A DNA stretch of 64,000 bases from assembly GCA_947846985.1 (NCBI GenBank), contig CANTUZ010000026.1, forward strand, positions 52,248,730 through 52,312,729, written 5' to 3'. Position numbers and translations under genes: made by a program. The notes below the pieces were generated by a model that saw nothing but the letters and a program-made list of their open reading frames with translations, searched no databases and was not told the DNA's origin. Positions 1-12,900 of this stretch are shown in pieces; position 1 is the first letter of the stretch, and the number at the start of each line of letters is the position of its first letter. Source of the DNA: Fratercula arctica (Eukaryota; Chordata; Aves; Charadriiformes; Alcidae).

Positions 1-2314
1 AGCTTCTAATAGCATCTCTGCTTGCGTGTTGGGACTGTAGATGTAGGGATATGGATGGATACATGGAGGTTTGTTATGTGCTTGTAATTTATATACCAAT
101 ATTTCTGTCTTTAATGAAACACCAACCAACAGTTACAAATGTGTCAAGAAGTCTGAGAGGTATGTATTCACTTATTTCTTGTATAAATAGATAAAGCACA
201 GTAATGCAAAATATGATCCATCAAGGTTACCCACCTAAACTTAGAGGTCAGAAATAGACTACTATTGCAGTGATAGCAATAAAATGGTGGTTACTGTAAA
301 ATATCTATTGATGATTATACACAGTGGATATAGGACTTTGCTAGCATTCTGCTGTGGAAGAGTTTACTTTATTTCTGAAATTAAAATAAATGCAACAATA
401 AATGCAATGACTAAATCAGGATAAAAAAAACCTCAAACGTACTTATGTTATCTTACCTTACCAGTTTTACCAAGACAGAAGTCATATCAAGTTAAGAAAT
501 TATCTTGAATAAGAATATTTCATGTTTGTTTAATCACCTTTCAGAACAAAGCCATTCTGGACAGCATGACCTACCAACAGTGAATTACAGCTTTAGGGCT
601 TCATTTTCAGAAATGAACCTTCACCTCACTGCAACGCCAAATAAAAGGCAAATTTTGTTTGTGTATGACTTTTTTAAACTAAGCTGAAGGTACAGCTTCC
701 TCTGTAGATTTGCACACTGAAAACAAAAGCAGCACAGGAAAGGGGACATTTACCCTGGAGGCACTGTTACAGTGAGAGATTTTAGAGTAATAGAAAAAAC
801 ACAGCTCTTCAGAACATCTACGTCCTGTTCAAAAGGAAAGTATTACATTAATGATCGGTTGTATACCCTGTGAGGAAGTGTTTGGGGATAAAGCAGCTAC
901 CCAAGATAATAGTGAACAGATGTATGGAATTGCTCTTACGATAGCTGACTGCTTAAAGCAGAAGGTGAAAATAACTTCTGCGCTACAGCTTCAGAATGCA
1001 CAAGGTTACTTTACTTTTGGTTTTGTTGGTTTTCTGATTCCATTTATTGCGTCGCTTAGATATATTGGTATCCACTTTGGAAACATGAAAGAAATAAATG
1101 TTAGTTCCCTCAAAGTTAGCATTTTGATTTGGAGCAGTAGTGCAGTTTGAAGTGGATCTCTCAATAATTTCCAGTTTCAGAGAGTTTGTTTAATTCACAG
1201 AACTTTGGTGTGCATTAAGTAGTTTTCTTTCAAAAAAAAAAAACAAAAACAAACCAAACCTGCAAACTTCACACCAGGTGTGCGCCAGATGTGTTCAACT
1301 TTTCACTGGAATTTGAGGGTTTGGCTGTTTTTTTGGACAACATGGCTACAGTTGTATGGTGTGCTACACCAGGAGACCAGACTAAATGTGTCTGAAGAAA
1401 AGGCCCTGAGCTGCAAATAATGTAGTTGTGGCAGCCAAGCACCAGCTGCTTCAACCTACCGATCAGCTTCTATTTCAGTGAATTAATGTAGACATAACAT
1501 AGACATACCCCAGGATTATTCAGGATAGTTCTAGGCAATCAAACAAATCAGGAAATTAACTGTAGATTGATGGACAGTTAAAATTTCTGCCATCAATAAC
1601 ATCCCAAGTATTCTGGTATTTGAGATTATATGTCTAGGATGGGCAGATTTGCTCTTTGTAATTGCAAAATGAATTTGAAGATCACAGATCAGAAATACAT
1701 GAATCAAATCAAGTCTCACAGAGTGTCTGGAGAATATATTTAAAATGTCAGCATCATTACTTTATAGATGACGTAAACCTTATTGCTTTCAGATAAATTC
1801 ACTATCACATTTTAGGTGGTATTTCAGTTTTAGAATAGTGGTCCTGGAGAATAAAAGTCTATTTTCACCACCAGAAGCCTCAGTTTAGTGAGTGATTCTG
1901 TAAAATTCCAATGGGCAGCACATGCCTGAATTTGGTACTTTTAGGAGTAAGAAGTTTATTTGGCTGTTTAAATATTGAATATTTGTCCCTTTTGTCATCC
2001 AGAGTCAAATGCAATAATGTTTAGTGAAGTGGATTAGGGTCTTCTGAAAAAAGGACTGAGACCACCGAATCCATTTTATTTCCAATTGGAAGCAGTCATC
2101 AGATGGTAACAATTTTGACAACTGCCAATGAATATGAAAAGATTTCTATGTGCTAAACTGTCTGATATTATTAATCTTTTGAGCAATCCAGTCTCACGAG
2201 TGGCTTCATTTTACTGTTAACAATAATAATTCTGCATGAAGTTAGAGTTCTGTATTTTTTTTAGGTTAAATCATATACGTTTTCAGGTTTTAATTCTCAT
2301 TATGAATGGTCTCT

Positions 2315-2346
<32 letters not shown>

Positions 2347-3435
2347 CAGGTTGAAGTACAACTATGAAAGAAACAGTGTCATGAAAAAGAATAGACTCTT
2401 TTCCTGAATTCAAGAACTAACATCCTTCTAATAGGTGTGACGAGGGATGATATAATGCCCTTATTATTTTGTGTGTAAATTTTTTCTCTGTTTTCAAGAA
2501 GCTTTAAGTTAGGGGCAGGGCCAGGAAGGACTGCGAGCTCTACCTTATGAACTTGTTGTCAACAGCAGAAATAATAGTGGAGTCTTTCTGAAATGAAAAA
2601 TGTTGTAATTTGTTCCACAGTAATGGGGAGAAATGTAAGATATGATTATGACACAGCCTTCACAGATTGAATTAGTGACAGATTAATGAAGAGAGAAAGA
2701 AATGCATTGTGGGAATCATGAACCCATGACAGCTATGTCATCCTTTTTGGGAAACTCACAAATGAAGTCTCCCTATGAGACTAGAATAAGAGTGTGATTA
2801 GCTCAGCATTGCTTTTTTCTCCCACTGTAGACTTCAGTTTTAATAATAATTAAAGAATAATGCCTGAATCCCATCTGAATGGCTTTTAAGGTTTAACTTG
2901 CTGAAGCTATTCACAGAGCCGAACTTGTAAAGGAGACTGAACAGATCTGCACAACTAACTGTGGAGTATTACACTGATACTTCATCTCCCATATCAATAC
3001 CAATTAAGTCTGCTCAGAGTACATCCCATATAATTTTAATAGGGACAGAATTTTTAATCTGGTCAGGTATTTGTCTGTGTGTATGAATGCACTTTTGCCA
3101 GTAAGACTGAGAGGCTTGTTCAGGATCCTGACAAAGATTTCCACAGATGTTGTTTAGCCATAAGAATAGTAAATATTCTGTCCTTTGCCAGAGTGATTTT
3201 GTCTCATTAGCATAAATAAAAAATAAAGCATAATAAGACAATGTTACTTAATGTGTGTGTACAGAAATACTATTATAGGCATCTGGCAATTGGTGGGAGA
3301 TGGTCAGAAGAGATCAGTGAATGAGAGCTGTGTATAAGCAGTATTGGATTCCTTTTTGTGATGGGAGCTTCAGTGAAGCTAATTTTCCCAGCATGGCTTA
3401 GTACTTTGCTTTCTAGATCTAAGGAGATTTTTTTT
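1..3435. other. AT-rich non-coding DNA, no gene seen
   Basis: I see no gene, exon or recognisable transposon. Open frames are short, start at random methionines and show no domain. The longest, 851-1150 on the plus strand (99 residues), has ordinary composition and no motif. The only notable sequence is a T21 run followed directly by A12 at 2314-2346, which can fold on itself. Confidence 0.7.
2314..2346. repeat. T21-A12 homopolymer junction
   Basis: A run of 21 T is followed without interruption by 12 A. The two halves are self-complementary over 12 bases. It could be a low-complexity slippage product or the poly(A) junction of two old retrotransposon tails in opposite orientation. Nothing flanking it identifies an element. 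Confidence 0.9.
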
Positions 3436-3467
3436 AGGCACTAGTCTTCAAAGAAAGACTAGTGCCT
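3436..3467. repeat. 13-bp perfect inverted repeat, 6-base loop
   Basis: AGGCACTAGTCTT (3436-3448) is followed after six bases by its exact reverse complement (3455-3467). It could form a short hairpin. There is no T-run or gene next to it that would make it a terminator, and vertebrate DNA does not use such terminators. It is probably a small template-switch product. Confidence 0.85.
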
Positions 3468-4625
3468 GAACAAGTATCAGGATTTTATTCATATTTTTAT
3501 TTAGATGCCAGCAACACAAAAAAATTTGGGCATATAGAGGTGAAAGAAAATGCCTGCTTTAGGGATTTTGGAAGTAGATGAGTAAAATATGGGACCGAAA
3601 TACTCTATTTTTGCAAATTCTAACCAACTAATCTAACCAACAATCAGTATTCTTGGTTGATTTCAGTTAACTGCTGAAATGCTGAAAGCTTGCTATACTG
3701 TTTTAGTGTTTGCCATTCCTACCACACAGAGGCACTAGCACAGCTGAGAGAGACAGATATGCTCTCTCCATCAAGTTAATTTTTGCATCCCATCATGATG
3801 TGGCCAATAAGGCTGACAAACAGTGTCAAGATTTTATATTGCTTGTCTAGTAGGAGCTGGGTAGAAAATAGTTCAAACCTTACAATGCTCCCTGCACATC
3901 TACATCAGAAAGCAGTGACATGGTGTTAAATATCCAGAAGTTACACATAGACAAATGTATTAATTATAGCAATTTTTGTATCTGCATGATCTTCAAATAG
4001 TGTTAGCCTATGTTGTTAGATAAGATTTTTTTGCACGACACTTCATTACTCTGATGGCGGCAGCGATGGAAACTGACTGGTATGTGACAGTGTGTTATGC
4101 TGACTCTTCTCGTAACACTGGACATGGATGATTTTTGAAGCAAATATTGTTTTAATAAAAAAGTTATCTTTATTTGTGTGCCAGAAATTCTAAATTTTCA
4201 TTCAAATCAGAGATGCAAATATTTTAGAAGAACTAGGTATGATACACTACATCATTTAATGTATATAAAGGTATCTAGCATGTTTTATTTGATGACTTTT
4301 ATAATCAATGCTGAAAACTTTAGGTGATTCTCTGTTAAGATAAAGCCGCTAGCACTTGAGTCCCTGATTTCAGAAATCTTGTTGTGTTTAGAAATTAAAA
4401 CTGGTGTTGCATTTTTAAAGAACAGTGCGGTTCAGCAGTGGAAGTGTGCTAATATTGACTTGGACTAACTCTGTAATAGTAATAATATTGTAAACTTATT
4501 TTTGTAATTGCCATGAAATTTTATGTAGCTATTAGGTAAAGTTCCACTTAGAAAATTTTTAGATAATTTACAAATTATGCTCAAACAGTATTCAGATGAA
4601 GAATTGACTGTTCAAGCCATCTTAG
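3468..4625. other. Non-coding DNA, nothing recognised
   Basis: AT-rich single-copy sequence. No repeat, exon or RNA gene was recognised. Confidence 0.65.
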
Positions 4626-4631
4626 GTGATG

Positions 4632-4893
4632 TAGTATGAACTTTTAGACTACCTTAAATATTCAAGATAGTCTTAGCACTTAAAATATTTTATGATGGCG
4701 TAAGTGCTTAAATTGCCTAAAATCCTCAGAGTAGTGTATGGTTTTAAGGCACATTAAGTCCTCTGGTGCCATAATCACCTAAACCACCTCAGATTTTTCA
4801 AGTGGCATAAACTTTCAAATCACCTTAAATAATATTTAGGGTGGCATAAGGGCTTAAACTGCTCCATGGAGGTATAAACGTTGAAATTACTAG
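4632..4893. repeat. Degenerate ~35-bp tandem array, about eight units
   Basis: Related units recur with starts at about 4632, 4669, 4694, 4732, 4766, 4802, 4841 and 4870, a spacing of 25-39 bases. The clearest shared core is GTGGCATAA, then a few bases, then CTTAAA or TCAAA, often followed by CACCTTAAAT or CACCTCAGAT. The units at 4766, 4802 and 4841 are the most alike. Indels and substitutions are frequent, so the array is old. I do not recognise it as part of a named repeat; it could be an old minisatellite or a repetitive part of a decayed transposon. Confidence 0.6.
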
Positions 4894-7800
4894 TAGACTG
4901 CTTTGAAAAGTGTTTGCTTTTGAATTTATGTAACTTCTTAGATACTGCTCAGTTATGAAGAGAATACTAAGGATCTAATCCTGCAAATACATTATATATA
5001 GTGCTGTCTTCAGATCTCAGCTAGAAATTCTTTGGTCATATTGCAAGGTGCTACAGAAACTTTCTGAAGTGCATCCCTAAAAAAACCATCTTCCATAAAT
5101 GCACATTATGCCTCCTGCGTTTGCCTCTTACTGCAGCTGCCAGTCTTCCCTGAACAGCTAAAATCATATAAGGTCATGATGTCTGACCTTATACATGACC
5201 ATATAATTTTCTCTTGTTGTATCATCACTTTCCATTCCCATGTGCGGGGAAGGTAACCTTACATATGCACCGCGAACCCACAGGTCAGCATAAAGGTGAG
5301 GAGAGGTTTGTGGCAAACGAAAGAAGGGTGAGGGATCTTGTGCTCCCTTTCCACAAGATGTCAGGCAGCTTACCTACTTCTCTGCTAGTTGGTGTGAGTT
5401 AAGAGTCGTGCCATGGCTCCTCAAAATGTGGCTGCAGTGGTGTTTGCTGCCAATCCTCCCTTGGCTTGGCAGGACTCTGTGATTGCTGTTGTGTCGTTGC
5501 AGAAGACTTGTACACAAAGTGAAACAAACTTTTGAGGCCCTCTTTCTTCTTTCAACATGTCTTCTTCTAACAAAGCACAGCTAGTTAGAAGTAGTCTTAA
5601 GTGTGGATGAAGTAGCTGTAATAAAAAAATAAATATGTATGTTTTTTGCAAGAGTGCGTTGTGAAAGAACTAATAAGTCCATAGGACATACCTGTTTAGT
5701 CTGTCTGCTGGGCTTCTTCCATTCAATGATTTTGGGCTCAACTATGAGCTCATAAATGAGCAATTGGACCTTTTATCTTTAAACAAGAACAATGGAAGCA
5801 TTTATAGTAATAGCTTTGAACTTTGTAAATACTAATCCACAGTATAAACTTTGACAGGACTTTGAGTAAAAGCACTTCAGCCAGGTCTAGAAGAGGATAC
5901 TGGAATCAGTCTAAAAGCATGATCCTAAGAGTCCCATGTAACTCTTAAACCAACTGAGGTTTCTGCAGCGAAGTGCAAGAATAATATACTATTTCTTAAG
6001 TCAGAGTCTTCTCATGGCTGGCCTTGCCAGCACCCAACATGCACCTAAGTTTGATCAAATTTTAAAGTAAGCCTTTTTCTACCTTACACGCCCAACCTAA
6101 GAGGCTGCTATGGGAAAGTTTAGCCCTGCTGGAAGCCACATGCAAATCCTAGTGGTTGTCCCGCATACGTTCTAAATCAGGCAGGAGATGGGATCTTTCA
6201 TATAAATACAACTGATTCATAAAAATGGGCATAGCACTAGTTTTACCACTGTTGTTTGAAGGAAACAGATTAGAAAGACAAGTTCACTTGGAAGTATAAG
6301 GCATAAACCCAAATTCACTGAAAGAATACAGATTATGAATTTTCCTTCCTAAAGATCTTGATTAAGATCTTATATAAAATAAAAAAAAAAAAAAGAATTA
6401 AAACAACTCCCTTCTCTGTGATGTAATTTTGAGGTGTCACTCTCTCTTATTTATGAAACCTAAGGTTGGACCAAAAGTCAGCTACCTAGAAATAAGACAT
6501 TGTGATTTGGAGGATTGCTGTACCTATACAGGTACTCTTTCTGGATTTTTTGTCTCTAGGCGTTTGTTATGTCCTACTAGCTCAGGTTTTAGCCTATGTC
6601 TCAAGGATCATTTCCTTAATGTTCCCTGCTTCTTGCTATTAGGTGTATTCTAGCTCCAGTTTGCAAGAGATTAGTTGCAGGTAGAAAATTGAGGTTTGCA
6701 GAAAAAAGCAAATAAAGCGGGACAAAAAATGACAGAACTGAAAATACATCCTACTGACATTTTAGGGCAGCTGTCTGAATCATACTCAGATAAAGCTGGC
6801 CAAGATGATGTAGGAAATATACCTCCATCCATGGTGATCCACGGAGCTAATGTTGTTTTCCTAACTCAGAGAAATATAAAGACAGAAACAGGGAATACTC
6901 CAGAATTTGATACTACAGTGTGTAGGGACCTCCTATATGTACTGTTTTATATGTACAGATGGAGCTTTTCCTTATTAAAGAGCACCTACTTCCATACAAG
7001 CTGAGTTCGTAGCATTTTCCATTAGCATCATGTATGCTAATGCATAATTTCTAAATACATGGTTATATACTAGCAACTGTATTTTGCATGTGTGTAACTT
7101 TGAAGCTGGTAGAGTTGAGAGCCTCCATCAGGGGAGGCAGACCCATTACGAGTTAAACAGTTCCCTGATTTTTAACAGCAGTTGCTCTGGATCATTGGTT
7201 ACATTTGCCTTTGTTGAAGGATTCAGGACTTCATTATTTGTCCTTGGTTCTGTTACCAAATGCAAATGATTCTGCAGTAAGTGAGATGTCCTTGGTTATG
7301 ATGCTACAGCACTCCACTAGGTATTAAAATTTCTTTCCTGCACATATGTCACATGGGTGACTTTTTCTCCATAATGATAAGCTTGATTCAGTAAAGTAGC
7401 AATCCCAGCCATTGTGAATCAGCATGTGTAACCTGGAGGTGATTTTTAACTTCTGTAAAAGACGGCTGAAAATTTATTTGGATTGCAAGCTCTTAGCTGG
7501 GGCTGGATTCTGCTAGGCTGTATTGTTATTGAAAGTGAAGTAGGATGAAAATATCTTGGCTCATAAAAAAGGACTACTTCTGAGCTGTATTTTGATTGTT
7601 TGATAAAGCATATACTAACAGATACGAGTATGAAACTGTATAAAGATCAGTTAATTTCTGCTCTGTAGACAACTGGGGTTATTCTAAGAGACTGTAAGCA
7701 CATGTCTGAGAAAGTGGTGGCCCTTAATTGCTCCTCCTCAGGAGCAGCTCAGAGAGGTGTTGCAACTCAGAAACAACCAGACTGTACTAGTATCAAATGA

Positions 7801-9030
7801 TCACCAACCCCTGCCAGCTCATCACAAGCCAGTTCTGCTCGGTAAATGGGAATTTAAAGGCTAAGTAGTGAGACTATTGCATGTAGTTGTCAAAACAACC
7901 ATGCTCCTTATTCAATCCTGTTACTGGTCTGCTGTCTATGAAGTTGGAAGAGTGGGGGATATTTTTCTCCATGTACTTATATTGGTTCCTCTTCATTTTA
8001 AGATTTCAAATTGGCACCTTGACAGACCACCTCAGTTTTACACAGACTAACTAACAGACAATGTAATTCTATTAATACGTTATTGTGGATTGATCTCAAA
8101 TCTGCACTGCAACATTAGCTGTACCAGAAACTCACAGATAAAACAGTGAATACACCAACTAGATGATTTTTCTCATGTACTATTTTACTTAGTTTGTACT
8201 ATTAGGAAAAAATGTGACAAAGTATATAGGGAAACAAGGAAGCAGGCTTTTATTTTAAACAACAAGGGCCAGTATATTAGCAACAATTTAGGGGAGTAAA
8301 AATATGTTGTTCATATTTTTGGTGAGTGGGTGCTTTTCAGTCTTAAGCTAAACTGAAGACATCCTGCTTGAATCATTGATTTTCCAGTTGGCTGAAGAAA
8401 TAAAACAGTTTTAGATTACATAAATTTAATTTGTCAAGAAATTTTAGCTGAAGAAAATAATGTTTTGGTTGACATAAACATTTCTTTTTGTCTGGGAGCA
8501 TTTCTAAAAATAAGAGAATGAAGTGCCACTTTAAAATGCTACAATTTAAAAACAAAACAAAACAAAACAAAAAAAAACCAAACAAAAAACATCACCAAAA
8601 CTGACTGTGTGGTCAGTTCAGGGAGACCACCCTACCTTTCATCCAAGTGAATTTAATGAAAGCACAGTGATCTTTCCAAGGGAGGCTCAGCCTCCTTGAG
8701 TTCATAATCAGCCTTCTCCCACCAAAATAATTTTGGAAGTGGTGATATGAATGGTTTAAACAAGTGAGTCATGTTTTTCCTGGAGTAAGATATCACTGAC
8801 TTTCACTCTTATTTATAGCGACCAAAATGTCAGGTCAACCAAAAGCTTACATTTTTTTTTGAGAGGAAAACACATTTCTTTCCATATCTCAGTAAATTGT
8901 AACCCATAAAAACTCATTAGAAAAGCAGATGTTCCTTCAGTTATTAAAATTTCTAGAAATGTATTTCTGAAATGATAATTGCCTAAAATTTAAATCTGAT
9001 TGACCTTAGCGAAAATGCACTGAAGGTGCA
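4894..9030. other. AT-rich non-coding DNA with a few simple repeats
   Basis: No gene is recognised. A 10-bp inverted repeat TATAAGGTCA / TGACCTTATA lies at 5167-5193. The 102-residue open frame at 6696-7004 (plus) has no domain or cysteine pattern and looks like chance. An (AAAAC)n tract is at 8548-8590. The rest is single-copy. Confidence 0.65.
8548..8590 (+). repeat. (AAAAC)n simple repeat
   Basis: Repeated AAAAC units merge into an A-rich tract with interspersed C. It is a simple microsatellite, possibly the decayed tail of a retroposed copy, but no parent element is recognisable beside it. Confidence 0.85.
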
Positions 9031-9525
9031 ATTTTGAGTACAAATGGTGGACAACAACTGCTTGGCTGCGTGAGGGACTAGTTAGAAGCTAAACTAAGCA
9101 GTGACGAGAGAGGAAACAGCGTGGGAACACCCCAGTGAAGCCCAGCCTGGAGACCAGGGGGAAGCTCTGTACGCAGCAAGAAGGAAACTGTGCTAAACCC
9201 CAGTGCTGTTTCAACACCTGCGAACAAGTCCTGTTGTGAAGAAGGGGAAGTGGTAAGGCCTCACGCTCTTGCTGTTTGCCTGGTCTGCAAACATGTGAGA
9301 ATAAAATGTTCCTCTCTGGTTAGCTCCTTTGTTCACCTGGTGTTCAGGGTGTTTGGGTGTTCCTCCAAACAGCTCAGTCATACAGCTCAGAAAAATAATG
9401 AGGGAAACAGGGGCATGGCAGGAGGACAAACCAACTGTAGCTAAAATTTATCGTGTGGATTAGTTACTCTGCAGACCTTCATTATAAGGCTAAAAAAAAG
9501 TGAGCACAGTCCAATGGTTACATAA

Positions 9526-9831
9526 TTGAGCTCCAGTACAAATGGTGTTATTTGCAGCAGCTGTAATACTTACAAAAGTGGCTGCTTCATTAACATTCAT
9601 AAAAAGTTTGAGTGTGGGAATTGTCATTTTTGTAAAACTTATGAGCAGCACCCTGTGCAGCCATGGAAGTTGTGTACTTTTATGAAACTGGTCTCACAGT
9701 TTAGGGAATGCTGTAGGTGCATCTCTGCCAACTGCAATAGAAATTGTATGAGAACAACCAAAGAACATCTCTGGACAGTTCAGTTCAGACTTCAGAAGCA
9801 GTGTCCAAACTGTCTGAGCTTCCTCCTGTAA
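9526..9831 (+). other. Cysteine-rich 101-codon open frame of unknown origin
   Basis: The frame encodes 101 residues with about 15 cysteines, including a C-x2-C near residue 9 (ICSSC), GCF near residue 19, C-x2-C-x2-C near residue 30 (FECGNCHFC), and a CC-x-C cluster near residue 63. Such density is unusual for chance translation in AT-rich DNA. The region before it (about 9040-9450) is richer in G and C than the surroundings. Spaced cysteines followed by GCF and a second CxxC are reminiscent of a zinc-knuckle-like N-terminal domain of old retroelements, but I cannot match it to a family. There is no start context, splice evidence or downstream coding continuation, so it may be a fossil fragment or chance. 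Confidence 0.3.
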
Positions 9832-9931
9832 ACTCATGATTAGAATGGGGCTTTCTGCCAGCTGCGACAAAAGGTCATTCAAAATTTCAGATGAAGTTTC
9901 AGATTCACTGAACAAGTATCAGTCAGGACGG

Positions 9932-12900
9932 CCCCTCCTATTAAGTTTTCTTTTTATTTTTTTCTTTTGAGTCGCCATTTAAATTTTCACATGAATGTGA
10001 GTTGTAACATTATATATGTTATAAATTATGTGCTATGGTAACAGTGTTCTTTCCATTCATCACTGCAGGGGAGCAGCAGCATCTGCCAGACAAGGACTGA
10101 AATCCTCTATAAACAAACATATTAATCTTATTGTTTTAATACATCTGCTAAGTTGATGCAGAGGAGAAGACTATTATTGGAATAGTTCTCTCGTTCTGGG
10201 GAACGTGTCCCCAAGGAGTTGTCTTCTCAACATGGGATAGAGAGCTTCTCCCAAAGTAGCAAAAGCAACAAAGAAAAAGGAACAGCAGGGAAAGCAGACA
10301 TTTTACACTGAATTTGAACTGCAGTGTCACCGAAATCAGGACCTTTAAGTGCACTGCAGAAGCACAGTGTTTATTTCTTATGTCCCCAAGATTCATAAGA
10401 GTCTCTTAAACATAATTAGTACCCTGTTTCTGAAGTCCAGTACAATCTCCACAGGAGCTTGAAGTGTGTTAATTTTAGATCTGCATGTCTTGCTGTTTTT
10501 TAAACTTGTCCTCCATATGTTATAACAGTCACATTCACAGTACATTGCTAGTGTCATTTTCCCATTTTCTTTTGAGTTTTACGGTATATTGGGGTTTGCA
10601 TTTAATAACTAGTTATACACTGAGGGGGATTGATGTGGTTTATGTTTTATGAGTTTCAGTGGATTATTAAGGATGAATTCATGTGGGGGTGGATGAGTTC
10701 CTCCATCTATATATATTTAATTTTTCTTACTTGAGGGCTCTTTACAGAGTGATGCAGTTGTAAAACCTGGGAAGAATTCATCACGGCTTCACTGACGTGG
10801 TGAATTTGGCTCCCAGTTCCTGTCTGCATTTTCCAGCTCTGCTCAGATGTGCAAATCTTAAAATATAATGTATTCATTTTCTGAACACAGGCCTGTATTT
10901 GACTGGTGTCTTCTCAGTTACCTTTCTTTGCTTTTGCTTTTGTTTTTGTTTATTCAAGGAATGTTTATCTTTTCTTTGTATTATATTGGAGCTCTACAGA
11001 TAATACTGCTACCACACTAGAGGGTCTGCAAGCAATCTAACCAGTGTTTCTTATAGCATTAGAGTCACTTTTCAGTCTGTAATAAATGCAATAAATAAAT
11101 TTCAGCCCAACACTAAATAAAGGCTTGTAGCATTCTCAGGACCCATATTTACGGGATGTGCTGTGAAAATACTTACTCGTATTGATGAGATTGATACAGT
11201 AAGACCGGTCCTCTATGTTGTGAAATAAAACGAGAACACTGGGCAAATAATATGATTCATTGACATCATAAGTTTTACACAGTTGACAGTCTAAGGCACA
11301 GATTTAAAGCTTCCTCTCTTCTGAGGCCTCAGAGAGAAATGTGAGTAAGATTAAGTAAACCTTTACACAAAGCTAAGCCCCTCTAAGGTCCTGGGCCAAA
11401 TTTTCAAGGGAATGTCCTTGCTAGCAATAGGAAGTTGTGAGCAGCATGTTCATGCCAGCTTTCTCTAGCTAGCAGGACCACCAACTAAACTGAAGAAGAA
11501 TCAGAAAGATGTCACTATGCAAGCACAGAATGGAGCCAGGGATTCTGGATGAATTAGTTTCCTGAACACCAGTACACACAGAAACACACCTTGCTGGGCT
11601 AAACTAGCAGTGCTGTGCTACAGCGACACATTCATTTTGCTGTATAGACTTTATATGACGTGTCAAGAGATGAAGGGTTGATACTGCCAACAGCAGACAC
11701 GTTCTTTTACTGTTCACCAGCCCTGAAGTGGAAATTTCTTGCTCCAGCCCTTTTTGTAGTCTGTTACCTTAATGCAGCTAGACAGGCCAGGCTGTGGCTT
11801 TACCCTTCGAAGACTAATTTCAGCAGATGGATCCCCGTGTGGCCAGTGAACCTAGATGAAAATTGCTACTAATAAAGCAAACCCTGTAAAATTCACACTT
11901 TTCCTGATTCAATACAATGCTATAAGTTCACTTTCCACCACATACATTTAGTGAAATATTGCCACAAGCCAACACATTGCAGCTTATTGTATTATTGAAA
12001 AGCTCACTGAAAAAGCTGTTAGACACCGTCCAAGCCATTACAATAGGCTACTGAATTATTCTCTTAAATTGGAGCAGGCTCACAGTACACTTTATTGCTG
12101 AGGATACACTAACTCATAAGAGAACCTGTCACTAACACTTTCCTTTTACGTTAGCACTATTATAGAGTTTTTTTAAATGAATAAAGGAGAATTGGAGAAA
12201 GGTTTCAAGAAACTGTAGACAAAAACTCTGTTCAGGCACATCTGATAACTAACATACTTAAAGCCTCATAAACAGGATTATTCTTCAAGCTATATGACAT
12301 ATTTAATAGCTTGTATTTCTTTTTCCCTACAGTAGAAAAAAAAATTAATGAAAAATATTTTCCTCAACAGAACACAGATAAAAATCACTTTGCAAGAGAA
12401 TATCACTAATATTGAAGAGGGAGTTTCAATTATTACTTCAGTATGCCTAATCTAAACTATTTCACAGTTAAAAATGTGTTTGTTTCCATAGTAATTAATG
12501 TTTCCAACTTCTACAGTCCATTTTCTATCTGCATGAATTTTCATGAATCTCCAGTAATTTTATCTTGGCATGGACAATCAGATTTCTTAAACAGAGAAGG
12601 CAATTCCCTTTAATACTATCTTCCATTATGAGCTTTTCACAGACTCCTTCTGGAATCCTCTCTTACTAAATAAAGGATGAAATGAAAGAACGAAAAAGGT
12701 AAAGAAAAGACAAAAATCAGAATCTCAGAAGACAGCAATGATACTGACTACCACATGACTGAGAAGTTTTTATTTCTATAATGGATCGTGAGATGATCTG
12801 CGATAGAAAACACATACATAATAATATATTTTACCTGTTTCCTCCAGTGCATTTGCTTTCATGTTTACAATAATGATTCTATGGCTTACCAGCAACAATT

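Noticed and set aside
3436..3467. Hairpin as a transcription terminator
   Set aside because: Bacterial-type terminators are not relevant in avian DNA and there is no gene or U-tract.
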